From positions 186,001 to 250,000 of the forward strand of contig NZ_JAJJNF010000003.1 in assembly GCF_021245805.1 (NCBI RefSeq): a stretch of DNA of 64,000 nucleotides, given 5' to 3'. This DNA is from Mangrovimonas futianensis (GTDB taxonomy: Bacteria; Bacteroidota; Bacteroidia; Flavobacteriales; Flavobacteriaceae). Positions 53,386 through 63,013 of this stretch are shown here, piece by piece. Under the pieces are notes generated by a model. That model saw only the letters and a program-made list of their open reading frames with translations, ran no database searches and was not told the DNA's origin. Position 1 is the stretch's first letter. Each line of letters starts with the position of its first letter. Made by a program: the position numbers and the translations under genes.

Positions 53386-55044
53386 TTATTCAATTTTTTT
53401 GGCATTCTGAATGACGCCATTTTGGTGTAAATCAAGACTGGTAATTTTACCTTGAGTGTCTTTTTTAAATATGATTTTCGCTTCAACTACTTTTAGAAAA
53501 AAGGTGTCTTTACTTTCAGGGAAAACTTCAAATTGCGGCTGTCCTGTAGCTTGGGTGAAAAGTTTGTTTCCATTTTTGGTAAAGGTAAGTATGAATCCAG
53601 GCATCAATTCATATTTACCAACATAGGGCTCTATTTCTTTTTCGGTCAAGGTGATAGTTTTTCTTTCCGCAGGAGGAAGTTTGTTTGTAAAGATGCCTAT
53701 TTGGGTATTGGATGGTGATTTGAATGTAACCTTTTTGACACCGTCTTCCTCAAAAAAATCATACGTATAAATAACATCTTCAAATAGATATTGATTTTCT
53801 GATAATGGAAAAATAGGAAGCTTGGTGCTTCCCTCTCTTTGACTGTATAGTTTGCCTTCGTCTAAAGTAATATGTCTTACAATATCATTTTCAAATTGAT
53901 AAGCTCCTAACCATTTATTTAATTGGGTCTCATTTAAAGTAATAGCGTCGTCCACATTAGGAAACGGTTTTCCAATCGCGATGGCTGCAATTTTATTGGC
54001 TAAACCAGTTACATTTTTACAGGAACAATTACTTAAAGCAGAAACAAATATGTCTTCTTTTGGAAAGTAAATTCCCATGGTTGTATAACCAAAAATACCC
54101 CCTCCGTGTGAAATGGCTTGGGAACCTTGAATAGTCATTTCACTTAAGCCATACCCGTAATCAATATGCTCACCATTGTTAAGGGTAGAACCGTGAATGG
54201 CAAGTTCATAAGAGGCATTGGTGATAAGTTGGTGAGAATTTAAAGCATTTTGCCATTTCAATAAATCTGTGGTGGTAGACATCAAAGAACCGGCTGCATA
54301 AGGAATGGTCATGCTAATATAATTTGAGTTGGCAAACCCTTGTTCCACTTGTTGGTATCCAGAGGCCCTATTCGTTATAATTTCTAAGTTGGAGCCATAA
54401 TAGGAACTAGACATGCCCAATGGTTTAAAAATATGGTTGTCAATAAAATCTTCATAGGTTTCACCGCTTGCTTTTTCAATGATATAGCCTAATAAAATAT
54501 ATCCAGAATTATTATATCTAAACTTTTCTCCCGGCTCAAAATCCATGGGTTCGTTTTTAAAGGTGTCGATCAATTCCAGCGGCGTGAAGTCGGTTCGTGC
54601 TTCTTGAATAAAACTGGGCATATCTGTATAGCTTTTGATGCCCGAGGTATGATTAAGAAGATGGTGAATCGTGATTGAATTTCCATGTGTTGGGTAATCT
54701 GGAAGGTACTTTGTAATGTCATCTTCAAGGTTCAGCTTTCCTTGTTCTTTTAACATAAGAACAGCAATTGCAGTAAATTGTTTGGTAATAGAACCAATTT
54801 CAAATACATTTTCAGGGGTCATTGGAACGTTTAATTCGATACTGGCCATTCCAAATGCTTCTTTATAAATGGGTTTCCCATTTTTGGCTACTAAAATAGA
54901 TACCCCTGGTCCTCCTTCGGGATATTCTTTACTAACTAAGGCGCTTATGTCATCTTCAATGGATTGGGCAAAAAGACTGGCATTTAAAATTGTTGACAGA
55001 AAAAGGAGCAGTAGAAATGGTTGAGGGATTTTTGAAATGGTCAT
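53386..55044 (-). CDS. Secreted serine hydrolase (beta-lactamase class C fold)
   Basis: 552 residues with a signal peptide (1-27, LFAQS). SxxK at Ser85-Lys88 (GSITK), YxN at Tyr177-Asn179 (RYNNSGY) and an HGG motif (ISHGGGIFGY) are intact. A DUF3471-like C-terminal domain follows (about 370-552, two strands-rich repeats, e.g. YVGKYELMPGFILTF). Family members include penicillin-binding and esterase-type enzymes; a beta-lactam role is not indicated. Operon with the guanine deaminase gene. Gap 55045-55187 has no gene. Confidence 0.88.
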   Translation of the reverse strand: MTISKIPQPFLLLLFLSTILNASLFAQSIEDDISALVSKEYPEGGPGVSILVAKNGKPIYKEAFGMASIELNVPMTPENVFEIGSITKQFTAIAVLMLKEQGKLNLEDDITKYLPDYPTHGNSITIHHLLNHTSGIKSYTDMPSFIQEARTDFTPLELIDTFKNEPMDFEPGEKFRYNNSGYILLGYIIEKASGETYEDFIDNHIFKPLGMSSSYYGSNLEIITNRASGYQQVEQGFANSNYISMTIPYAAGSLMSTTTDLLKWQNALNSHQLITNASYELAIHGSTLNNGEHIDYGYGLSEMTIQGSQAISHGGGIFGYTTMGIYFPKEDIFVSALSNCSCKNVTGLANKIAAIAIGKPFPNVDDAITLNETQLNKWLGAYQFENDIVRHITLDEGKLYSQREGSTKLPIFPLSENQYLFEDVIYTYDFFEEDGVKKVTFKSPSNTQIGIFTNKLPPAERKTITLTEKEIEPYVGKYELMPGFILTFTKNGNKLFTQATGQPQFEVFPESKDTFFLKVVEAKIIFKKDTQGKITSLDLHQNGVIQNAKKIE

Positions 55045-55187
55045 GAGAAAATTGTTTAATTAAAAATACAAAAATTAGGGACAATTTACTTCAAGTGGTT
55101 TAAAAATAGAGGGTTGTGGTTTTGGGATTTCATTCTCATTTATTTTAAACGCTACCCTTTCAATAATTAAACAGGTTCAGAGATTTT

Positions 55188-56192
55188 TTATTTGTTATCT
55201 ACCTGTACAGTATGGGTGGCCACTATGTCATCGCCAACTTTTAAATGGACATCATAAGTGCCTTTATGTTTAAAAGTATATTTAAAGGAAATCTTTTCGC
55301 CTTCATTTTTTATGTCATAAATAGAAAAGGGTCGTTGTTCAACACCCACAAAATGGACCAAGGAAATGGAATCTTCAAATTTAGGATTTAGAGGATGTAA
55401 GCTAAACGTAACTTCCTGACCCTTCTTGGTTGAAATATGGAATTCCCTTGGATAAACTGGGACTACTTGGTTTTTAAAGGTTTCTCCATAAACGATAGGG
55501 GCGGGAGTAAATGGATTTTTAGTCAGATCATCATTTAGTAACCATTGGTTGTCCAACGGGCGATGGCTAAGAGAAAAAAGCACAGGATCTGCTAAAAAGT
55601 AACCTTCATTAAAATCTTTAATGAATACATCCCTTATAAAATATCCACTGGACCAAGTAGCGTCACATAGATACCACTTATTATTTAGTTTCACTGCATT
55701 CCAAGAATGATTAGCGATGTCAAGTTCTTCAATATTGGCCTCGGCTGTTCGTGCATATCCATTAATAATCTGACATTCAATATTCGCTAAAAAGCATAAC
55801 TCCTTTATTAAATAAGCATAACCCGTGCACATGGTTTTTTTATTTTTGAGAAGCTGTTTAAACGCCTTTTTTTTGAAGGAGTCATTCCAGTCTAAATAGG
55901 AAATACTATCATTTTTAAATTTTTTCCGTTTCCTACTAACCTTAGAATCCTGAGCAGCATCCCCTTGAATATTATAACATACCCACGTATAAATAGCTCT
56001 AAATTTTTCAACATCAGTGGTGAGATTGGAAGTTAAACGATGTGCAAGTAATGGCAAATTGTCAAGGCTCCTGCCGTGATTCAATTTGGCCATGTAATCG
56101 GCCTTTGAAAAATCTACCGTATGGAAATCTAAAATTTGCCCAAAGCTTAACTTCCAAATGAAGAACAAGCCTATCAAAAAGGAATACTTCAT
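55188..56192 (-). CDS. Secreted transglutaminase-like protein
   Basis: 334 residues with a signal peptide (1-19, SFGQ). Transglutaminase core at about 60-185 with the catalytic triad Cys122 (TMCTGYAYL), His162 (NHSWNAV) and Asp177 (YLCDATW). C-terminal beta domain (about 235-334). Such proteins may be peptidases or cross-linkers. It starts three bases after the Cys-rich CarbopepD_reg gene and is translated with it. Confidence 0.88.
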   Translation of the reverse strand: MKYSFLIGLFFIWKLSFGQILDFHTVDFSKADYMAKLNHGRSLDNLPLLAHRLTSNLTTDVEKFRAIYTWVCYNIQGDAAQDSKVSRKRKKFKNDSISYLDWNDSFKKKAFKQLLKNKKTMCTGYAYLIKELCFLANIECQIINGYARTAEANIEELDIANHSWNAVKLNNKWYLCDATWSSGYFIRDVFIKDFNEGYFLADPVLFSLSHRPLDNQWLLNDDLTKNPFTPAPIVYGETFKNQVVPVYPREFHISTKKGQEVTFSLHPLNPKFEDSISLVHFVGVEQRPFSIYDIKNEGEKISFKYTFKHKGTYDVHLKVGDDIVATHTVQVDNK

Positions 56193-56195
56193 GGT

Positions 56196-56861
56196 TTACT
56201 TGGATTTATAAACTTCTTTTACAGCAACTTTTCCCATTAAGATATAGGAATCGGAATTCATGTTGACTTTTAGTTCTAATTGAGGTGAAGATTCGTCCTC
56301 TATAACCACCTTTTGGGATTCCATGCCTATAAAGCTAAACAAAAGCACATCGCCTTTTTTTAATTTTTTAGGAAACTCAAAATACCCATCAAAATTTGAG
56401 GTTGTTCCAATGTTCGTTCCCTGTAAAAGAATGTTTACACCGGGTAATGGTATTGAATTTTCTGTAACCATACCTGAAACTGTTATAGGATTATTTGCAA
56501 CCTGGTTTTGAATGTTGGTGCTATTGTTCATGGAGTCTGTTTGTTTGATTACATCTTGGGCTTGTAAATTGTGTAGAGAGAAAAAGGAAATACAAGCCAA
56601 TCCAATGCCTTTAAAGAAATTAATCTTAGTCTTGCTTACCGGAATTGTAAAAGCGGCTAATTGTGATTGCTTAAATCTACCACAGGTATTATTATTCTCT
56701 TTTGAACTGAAGTAAAGAGAGATTTCTTTATGGTCCATAGTCGTAAAATCGACTACTTCGTGCTTGCAGGATTGACAAAATCCACCGTTAGGGGTTTTTC
56801 TAAATGAATTGAAATTCTCTTGGCAAGGTGTTTTGATGTTTAAGTTAAATTGATTTTTCAT
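56196..56861 (-). CDS. Cys-rich, membrane-anchored CarbopepD_reg protein
   Basis: 221 residues. An N-terminal cytoplasmic Cys cluster (TPCQ at Cys13, FCQSC at about 29-32, plus Cys60), similar to a zinc-ribbon-like start found ahead of secreted domains. Then one membrane segment (about 80-98, FKGIGLACISFFSLHNLQAQ) and a CarbopepD_reg domain (about 125-205, VSGMVTENSIPLPGVNILLQG). So a metal-binding-like tail inside and a beta-sandwich outside. Three bases ahead of the transglutaminase gene. Confidence 0.78.
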   Translation of the reverse strand: MKNQFNLNIKTPCQENFNSFRKTPNGGFCQSCKHEVVDFTTMDHKEISLYFSSKENNNTCGRFKQSQLAAFTIPVSKTKINFFKGIGLACISFFSLHNLQAQDVIKQTDSMNNSTNIQNQVANNPITVSGMVTENSIPLPGVNILLQGTNIGTTSNFDGYFEFPKKLKKGDVLLFSFIGMESQKVVIEDESSPQLELKVNMNSDSYILMGKVAVKEVYKSK

Positions 56862-56981
56862 GATTTAGAAATTTAAAGTTTCTCAAACCTATTCAAGAAT
56901 TACCCATGATAAAATCCATACTTAGCAAAAGCTCCCTTTGGTTGAGTTAAGGGGGCTATTTAATGAGGCTGTCGCCAATAA

Positions 56982-57010
56982 AAAAGCCACTTCGTTGGGA
57001 AGTGGCTTTT
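56982..57010. terminator. Terminator downstream of htpG
   Basis: A 12-bp stem, AAAAGCCACTTC / GAAGTGGCTTTT, with a short loop, followed on the minus strand by a T-run. It ends the minus-strand htpG transcript. Confidence 0.88.
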
Positions 57011-57034
57011 ATTTTTCATTTATGTAAAGACCAT

Positions 57035-58921
57035 TTACTTGATCATTTCATAACTTCTTTTAATGAAGTTAGTCAATTCTTCACCCTTAAGTAAACCTTG
57101 GGACAAGCGCGCTAAATCCAAACTTTGGTTGATTAAACGTTCTTGTTTCTTACGGGTTTTGGTGCTAATGATTTCTCCAACTAATTCTGAATTTGTGTTG
57201 ACAATTAGGTTGTACATGTCTGGCATGTTACCCATTCCAAACATACCACCACCAGTCATTTGCATTTCTTTCATTCGACGCATAAATTCTGGTTGGGTAA
57301 TCATAAATGGTGCAGCATCGCTATCCATGTTCTCTAATTTCACGGTAAACTTCTCCGCCGGAATTACCTCTTTTAATAACTCATCCAATTCCTTTTGTTG
57401 GTCTTCTGTTAATTTAGAGATTTTATTTTCATCCTTTTTGATCAAATTGTCAACGTGATCTGCATCCACACGAGTAAAGGTGATATTTTCCTTAGATCCT
57501 TCCAATTTCTGCATTAAGTGAGAAACAATAGGTGAGTCAAGGAACAATACTTCATAGCCTTTGGCTTGAGCTGCTTCAATATAACTGTGTTGGGCATCTT
57601 TATCAGAGGCATAAAGGATGACTAATTTATCGTCCTTGTCAGTTTGTTTGGCCTTAATGGCGTTATACAATTCTTCATATGTATAATATTTTCCATCAAC
57701 TGTTGGATAAAGTGCAAATGCTTCAGCTTTTTCAAAGAATTTTTCTTCTGAAAGCATTCCATATTCAATAACAATTTTGATGTCATTCCATTTCTTTTCA
57801 AAATCTTCACGATTGTTGTTGAAAAGAGATTTTAATTTATCGGCTACTTTTCTGGTGATGTAAGAAGAAATTTTCTTAACCGCACCATCTGCCTGTAAAT
57901 AAGAACGCGAAACATTCAAAGGAATGTCTGGAGAGTCAATAACCCCTCGCAACATGGTTAAAAATTCAGGAACAATTCCTTCTACATTATCGGTAACAAA
58001 CACTTGGTTTTGGTACAATTGAATCCGATCCTTTTGAACGTTTAGGTCATTGGTCATTTTAGGGAAATAAAGGATTCCCGTTAAATTGAAAGGATAATCT
58101 ACGTTCAAATGAATGTGGAACAAAGGCTCCTCAAATTGCATTGGGTAAAGCTCACGATAGAAGTTTTTATAATCTTCATCTTCTAAATCGGTTGGTTGTT
58201 TGGTCCAAGCCGGAGTTGGGTTGTTGATGATATCATCAACCTCTTGGGTTGGAGCTGGCTCATCTTCTTTAGCATCCTCTGGTTTTGGTAGGGTTTCCGT
58301 TTTTGTTCCAAACTTAATTGGAATAGGCATAAACTTGTTGTATTTCACCAACAACTCCCTAATTCTTGAATCTTCTAAAAATTCTTTGTCTTCATCATTG
58401 ATGTGAAGAATGATCTCAGTACCTCTTTCGGTTTTATCATGCGGTTCAAGGGTAAATTCTGGAGACCCATCACAAGTCCAGTGTACAGCTTCCTCATTTT
58501 CTAAATAAGATTTAGTAATGATTTCAACTTTACTGGCCACCATAAATGCTGAGTAAAAACCTAATCCGAAGTGCCCAATGATGCCACTATCTTTGGCAGA
58601 GTCTTTATACTTGTTTAAAAACTCTTCGGCACCCGAAAAAGCAACCTCGTTTATATATTTTTCTACCTCTTCTGCCGTCATACCAATACCTTGGTCAATG
58701 ATGTGAAGGGTTTTTTGATCTTTATCTACTTTTATCTCAATAAGAGGATTGCCATATTCAACCTTGGCTTCTCCTATACCTGTAAGATGCTTTAGTTTTA
58801 AAGTCGCATCTGTCGCGTTACTGATTAGCTCACGCAAAAAGATTTCGTGATCACTGTACAGGAATTTCTTAATTAATGGAAAGATATTTTCAACCGAAAC
58901 ATTAATATTTCCTTTTGCCAT
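57035..58921 (-). CDS. htpG: Molecular chaperone HtpG (Hsp90)
   Basis: 628 residues, standard for HtpG. N-terminal GHKL ATPase: ISNATDATLK, the IDQGIGMT motif (G1) and GHFGLGFYSAFMVA. Middle domain around 230-490 includes VSRSYLQADGAVKKIS with the catalytic Arg region, and a dimerisation domain ends the protein. Dimeric ATP-dependent chaperone for stress conditions. The ATG at 58921 begins MAKGNINVSVENIF. Preceded by a promoter-like pair and a perfect palindrome. Confidence 0.98.
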   Translation of the reverse strand: MAKGNINVSVENIFPLIKKFLYSDHEIFLRELISNATDATLKLKHLTGIGEAKVEYGNPLIEIKVDKDQKTLHIIDQGIGMTAEEVEKYINEVAFSGAEEFLNKYKDSAKDSGIIGHFGLGFYSAFMVASKVEIITKSYLENEEAVHWTCDGSPEFTLEPHDKTERGTEIILHINDEDKEFLEDSRIRELLVKYNKFMPIPIKFGTKTETLPKPEDAKEDEPAPTQEVDDIINNPTPAWTKQPTDLEDEDYKNFYRELYPMQFEEPLFHIHLNVDYPFNLTGILYFPKMTNDLNVQKDRIQLYQNQVFVTDNVEGIVPEFLTMLRGVIDSPDIPLNVSRSYLQADGAVKKISSYITRKVADKLKSLFNNNREDFEKKWNDIKIVIEYGMLSEEKFFEKAEAFALYPTVDGKYYTYEELYNAIKAKQTDKDDKLVILYASDKDAQHSYIEAAQAKGYEVLFLDSPIVSHLMQKLEGSKENITFTRVDADHVDNLIKKDENKISKLTEDQQKELDELLKEVIPAEKFTVKLENMDSDAAPFMITQPEFMRRMKEMQMTGGGMFGMGNMPDMYNLIVNTNSELVGEIISTKTRKKQERLINQSLDLARLSQGLLKGEELTNFIKRSYEMIK

Positions 58922-58975
58922 AGTATCTAAAATTTAATTTCTGTTTTTTAATAATTTTCGAAAAGTGGTAGTCAA

Positions 58976-59004
58976 AAAAAATACCAACCGAAAAAAGATG
59001 ACAA
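58976..59004 (-). promoter_or_regulatory. Candidate htpG promoter
   Basis: On the minus strand TTG (59004-59002), 18-base spacer, TATTTTTT (58983-58976). It is a 7 of 8 match at the -7 box. Confidence 0.45.
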
Positions 59005-59021
59005 AGTGACATTTTGTATAT

Positions 59022-59037
59022 GTTATGCATGCATAAC
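59022..59037. promoter_or_regulatory. Perfect 16-bp palindrome, candidate operator
   Basis: GTTATGCA-TGCATAAC, a perfect 16-bp palindrome in the htpG / ketoacyl-synthase divergent gap. It lies about 60 bases upstream of the presumed htpG transcription start and 72 bases before the other gene. Consistent with a dimeric regulator binding site. Confidence 0.5.
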
Positions 59038-59109
59038 GATAGCTTTTGTTTTATTGATAAAATAGGGGTGAATTAATTAAATTGCACAAGCAAATATGTT
59101 CTAAATTTT

Positions 59110-60120
59110 ATGTACAATTCAAAAATTAGTGGGTTAGGTTATTATGTGCCAGACCACGTAGTCAGTAATGATGATTTGACCCAATTGATGGATACCAGTG
59201 ATGAATGGATTCAAGAAAGAACTGGAATTCAAGAACGTCGTTGGGTGAAACCCGGTTCTGGGGAAACAACTTCTTCTATGGGCGTTAAAGCAGCTAAAAT
59301 TGCGATTGAACGCGCCGGAATAGATAAAAATGACATTGATTTTATTGTCTTTGCGACCTTAAGCCCTGATTACTACTTTCCAGGTCCAGGTGTTACTGTT
59401 CAAAAGGAATTGGGTATCAAAACGGTGGGAGCACTTGATGTGAGAAATCAATGTTCTGGATTTGTTTATGGATTATCTGTGGCAGACCAATTTATCAAAA
59501 CAGGGATGTATAAACATGTTTTGGTTATTGGTAGCGAACTTCATTCTCATGGTTTGGATAAAACCACACGAGGACGAGGCGTTTCGGTGATATTTGGAGA
59601 TGGGGCTGGAGCAGCCGTTTTATCGAGAACGGAGGATACAACAAAAGGAATATTATCCACCCACTTGCATTCTGAAGGGGAACATGCTGAAGAATTAAGT
59701 CTTATCGCTCCCGGAATGGGGAAAAGATGGGTGACCGATATATTGGCTGATAACAGTGAGCAGGATGAAAGCTACTATCCGTATATGAATGGACAGTTTG
59801 TTTTTAAAAATGCAGTGGTTCGCTTTAGTGAAGTGATCATGGAAGGATTGAATAAAAATGAATTGACGCCTCAGGATATTGACATGTTGATTCCGCATCA
59901 AGCCAATTTGAGAATTGCACAATTCATTCAAAAGAAGTTTAAATTGTCTGACGACCAGGTTTACAACAACATTCAAAAATATGGAAATACCACTGCGGCT
60001 TCCATTCCAATTGCCTTGACAGAGGCATGGGAAAAAGGGAAGATTAAGGAAGGAGATACGGTTGTGTTGGCAGCCTTTGGAAGTGGTTTCACTTGGGGAA
60101 GTGCCATTATAAAATGGTAA
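59110..60120 (+). CDS. 3-oxoacyl-ACP synthase III family protein
   Basis: 336 residues, KAS III fold. Catalytic Cys115 (NQCSGFVYG), His263 (PHQANLRI) and Asn293 (YGNTTAAS) are all in place. It would condense an acyl-CoA starter with malonyl-ACP, or act as a branched-starter or secondary-lipid variant. It is not next to other fab genes, so it may be a paralogue rather than the housekeeping FabH. Two terminator-like hairpins follow. Confidence 0.88.
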   Translation: MYNSKISGLGYYVPDHVVSNDDLTQLMDTSDEWIQERTGIQERRWVKPGSGETTSSMGVKAAKIAIERAGIDKNDIDFIVFATLSPDYYFPGPGVTVQKELGIKTVGALDVRNQCSGFVYGLSVADQFIKTGMYKHVLVIGSELHSHGLDKTTRGRGVSVIFGDGAGAAVLSRTEDTTKGILSTHLHSEGEHAEELSLIAPGMGKRWVTDILADNSEQDESYYPYMNGQFVFKNAVVRFSEVIMEGLNKNELTPQDIDMLIPHQANLRIAQFIQKKFKLSDDQVYNNIQKYGNTTAASIPIALTEAWEKGKIKEGDTVVLAAFGSGFTWGSAIIKW

Positions 60121-60147
60121 ATTTCAAAATAAAATTAAAATAAATAG

Positions 60148-60184
60148 AAAAACCCGGGGCATTTTAAAATTACCTCGGGTTTTT
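60148..60184 (+). terminator. Terminator after the ketoacyl-ACP synthase gene
   Basis: AAAACCCGGGG / CCTCGGGTTTT (one G-T wobble) with a 13-base loop and T-run. Confidence 0.8.
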
Positions 60185-60360
60185 CACTATTAACCAACTT
60201 AACTAACACTAAATTTATAAAACGAAACTGTTTTATTAGAATGTTCTATAAATCCTTAATTACTTAAAACTTATCACTCATTTATATAGACGGTAAAACC
60301 TTGAAATTATTTCAAACATTAACACATTTAACTAGGTTTTAACAAACCTTATACAAATCG

Positions 60361-60390
60361 AAAACCCAAAGCAGTGACACTTTGGGTTTT
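60361..60390. terminator. Terminator downstream of the TonB-dependent receptor
   Basis: AAAACCCAAAG (60361-60371) and CTTTGGGTTTT (60380-60390) form a perfect 11-bp stem around CAGTGACA. The T-rich flank can serve either strand. Confidence 0.75.
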
Positions 60391-60452
60391 CTTATTTAAT
60401 AGCCTGACATTAACACTAACCATCAACTATTATGTATTGGCTATTAAATATC

Positions 60453-62915
60453 TTACATAAATCCACCTTCACCAGATTTAACGTTATTGTCACGTTGCTT
60501 TCTGCTTAAGGCTCTATATTTTCCACCACCAAATCTATAGGCTAAACTGACATTCCAGGTATTGCTTTCCCAGTTGAACTCACCAGTAGATGGATAGGGT
60601 GTGTCCCCGTCAAACCTAAACTGCATGGTGTTGAATATGTCATTGTAATTAAAGCTAAAGGTAGCACGTTGATCTTGTAAAAACGAATACCTTAACCCAC
60701 TATTAACAAAATACATGGGTTTTCTGTTAAGCTGAATGCCTTCTTCACGTCCACGATACATCGCAAACAACGATAAGGCAAGTTGTTTAGTGACTTTAAA
60801 ATTATTGAAAACTCTAAAATTCCATACCACATTGTCTGCAGTAACTGTTTGGGTAGAAATATCATCAATGGTTGCATTATCTACCGTTGTTGAAAGGATT
60901 TCGGTTACGCCTTTTTGTTTTCTGGAGTACAAATCAAAACTGGCATTAAAGCTCCACCATTTGGTTGGTCTGTAATTACTGGATAGTTCTAGACCATAAG
61001 CCGAGGTGTTGCTAAAGTTATCATAAGACAGGATGACTTTTTCCAAATCTAATCGGTCAATAAAAACCGCACGGTTGATTTCGTCTTCAATAATTCTGTA
61101 AAAAACACCTGCCGTCAAAGAACCATTTTTAAGCTTTCGGGTGTAGTTACTTTCTATGGAGTTCGTAAACTGTGGTTGTAATTCTGTATTCCCATAAGAG
61201 GAAATTAAAGGCGTACTCCATTCCCTAATGGGATTGACTTGTTGTAAGCCAGGTCTATCTACACGTCTGCTAAAACTTAACTGATAAGTATTTTTGTCGC
61301 TAGGATTATAAGTTAAAAAGGCTGAAGGATACACTTGGATGTAATCATTCTCAAAAGGGATTACTTCTGTGCCTGATTCTGTATAGCGTAATGCCTCGGC
61401 ATCAACAGTGACACTTTCAAAACGAGCACCAACTTGATAGGTCCATTTTTCGTAGTTCTTCCCAAAGGTAGCATAGGCCGAATAGATGTTTCTGCCATAA
61501 TCAAAATCAGTACTTGGAGTTGGGGCTATATTACCTTCAGAATTAAAAGTAAACCCAGAGGAGTCATAATAAATGTCACTATTAAACAAACGCACTTCAC
61601 CTCCCAATTCCAATTTGGTGTTGTCATTTAATGGATTGACATAATCTACGTTAATAGTTGTTTGGTCTCTATTGGTATCCACATGATCCGTATAATCCGT
61701 AGTTGGAATATTGGTGAAATCAAAGTTGGCCGTTTGGTTTTGATCAAAAACATTGTAGTCAACTTCGATATCCAGTTGCTCACCTTCCTTTTTAAATTCC
61801 CTTTTATAGGCTAGGTTATATTGTGAGGTATTATTATCTGTTTCGTCATTGGAATCTTGGATTTCTGTAGGGGCATTGTCATAAAAGATAGTTGTAACTC
61901 CATTGCCTTTGCCGTCATAAAGGTTTTGATTGGTAAAAAACGAAAGCGTGTTTTTATCGTTCATGTAAAAATCCAAACCAACTTTATATAAATGGGATTT
62001 ATTGTTATTAAGGAAGTTGACATTCTGTTCTGACTCGTTAAATGCTCTATAAATAGTCCCGTAATTGGTGTTGCTTCCAATATTGTTTCCGTAATTACCA
62101 TATAAATTAAATTTCCCATTTCGGTAATTCATATCGATGGAGCTGTTGAATCGCGCATTGATTTCTTTGGTCAATCCAAAATTCAAATTTCCATTAAATC
62201 CAAGTTTGGTATTTTTATGAAGGATGATATTGATGATCCCACTCATTCCCTCTGGATTGTATTTAGCCGAAGGGTTCGTAATCAATTCAATGCTTTTAAT
62301 GGATGTGGAAGGGATTTGTTTCAAAAGTTGGGCCACAGGCACATTAGAAAGTTTTCCATCTACCATCACTCTTACATTTTCATTCCCTCTTAAACTAATG
62401 TTTCCAGTTTGTTGATCCACGCTCACCGATGGGATGTTGTTCATGATATCAGAAGCCGATACCCCAGAAGTAGTTAAATCTTTTCCCACATTGATCACTT
62501 TTCTGTCTACTTTTTGTTCGATTGTAGAAGTTTCGGCCACGATAGTCACTTCATTGAGACTCGTTGCTTCTTCCTCTAGGAGAATATTACCTAGCTCAAT
62601 GTTTTTATTGTTTTTATCAATGGTAATGTTCCTTGAAACGGTTTTATATCCTATATACTGCACACTTACTACCAAATCTCCATCAGGAACGGATGTGATT
62701 TTAAAGTCGCCATTGTCATCGGTGATGCCTCCGGTAATGGTTACACCTGATTTGTTTTTTACTACAATGGTTACATAGGGAAGGGGTTGTTGGAGTTTGG
62801 AGTCTAATACTTTTCCGGTAATGAGTCCTTGTTTATCCAATAAGTTTACTGAAGTTTGGCTATAGGTAAATGTAAAACACATGAACAAGCCAAGAAATAA
62901 AATAAATGATTTCAT
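60453..62915 (-). CDS. TonB-dependent receptor / OMP_b-brl_3 family protein
   Basis: 820 residues, signal peptide 1-19. Then a CarbopepD_reg domain (about 30-115: ITGKVLDSKLQQPLPYVTIVV), a plug domain (about 135-235: VINVGKDLTTSGVSASDIMNNIPSVSVD) and a large barrel (about 240-800), ending AYRFGGGKYRALSRKQ. A large TonB-type outer-membrane protein of the OMP_b-brl_3 group rather than SusC; no SusD gene is adjacent. Transported ligand unknown. Its gene is divergent from the CoA-binding gene. Confidence 0.92.
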   Translation of the reverse strand: MKSFILFLGLFMCFTFTYSQTSVNLLDKQGLITGKVLDSKLQQPLPYVTIVVKNKSGVTITGGITDDNGDFKITSVPDGDLVVSVQYIGYKTVSRNITIDKNNKNIELGNILLEEEATSLNEVTIVAETSTIEQKVDRKVINVGKDLTTSGVSASDIMNNIPSVSVDQQTGNISLRGNENVRVMVDGKLSNVPVAQLLKQIPSTSIKSIELITNPSAKYNPEGMSGIINIILHKNTKLGFNGNLNFGLTKEINARFNSSIDMNYRNGKFNLYGNYGNNIGSNTNYGTIYRAFNESEQNVNFLNNNKSHLYKVGLDFYMNDKNTLSFFTNQNLYDGKGNGVTTIFYDNAPTEIQDSNDETDNNTSQYNLAYKREFKKEGEQLDIEVDYNVFDQNQTANFDFTNIPTTDYTDHVDTNRDQTTINVDYVNPLNDNTKLELGGEVRLFNSDIYYDSSGFTFNSEGNIAPTPSTDFDYGRNIYSAYATFGKNYEKWTYQVGARFESVTVDAEALRYTESGTEVIPFENDYIQVYPSAFLTYNPSDKNTYQLSFSRRVDRPGLQQVNPIREWSTPLISSYGNTELQPQFTNSIESNYTRKLKNGSLTAGVFYRIIEDEINRAVFIDRLDLEKVILSYDNFSNTSAYGLELSSNYRPTKWWSFNASFDLYSRKQKGVTEILSTTVDNATIDDISTQTVTADNVVWNFRVFNNFKVTKQLALSLFAMYRGREEGIQLNRKPMYFVNSGLRYSFLQDQRATFSFNYNDIFNTMQFRFDGDTPYPSTGEFNWESNTWNVSLAYRFGGGKYRALSRKQRDNNVKSGEGGFM

Positions 62916-63013
62916 TCTTTGATGATCGATTTTTTGATTGATTGTTTAAAGTATAGACGTCTGTTGTGGATGGATGTTACTATCTTTAAAAATCCTTAAC
63001 AACACTTTAACAT

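Larger units (their letters stand above)
60121..60452. other. Gene-free gap of about 330 bases
   Basis: Contains two terminator hairpins (60148-60184 and 60361-60390) between convergent genes, and no coding frame that I can support. Confidence 0.6.

Noticed and set aside
56928..57135. Plus-strand frame over the htpG terminator
   Set aside because: Runs through the hairpin and into antisense of htpG; no ribosome binding site or family resemblance.
60453..62915. SusC-type receptor of a polysaccharide utilisation locus
   Set aside because: Length of 820 residues and the OMP_b-brl_3-like barrel do not fit SusC (about 1000 residues), and no SusD or glycan enzyme is adjacent.
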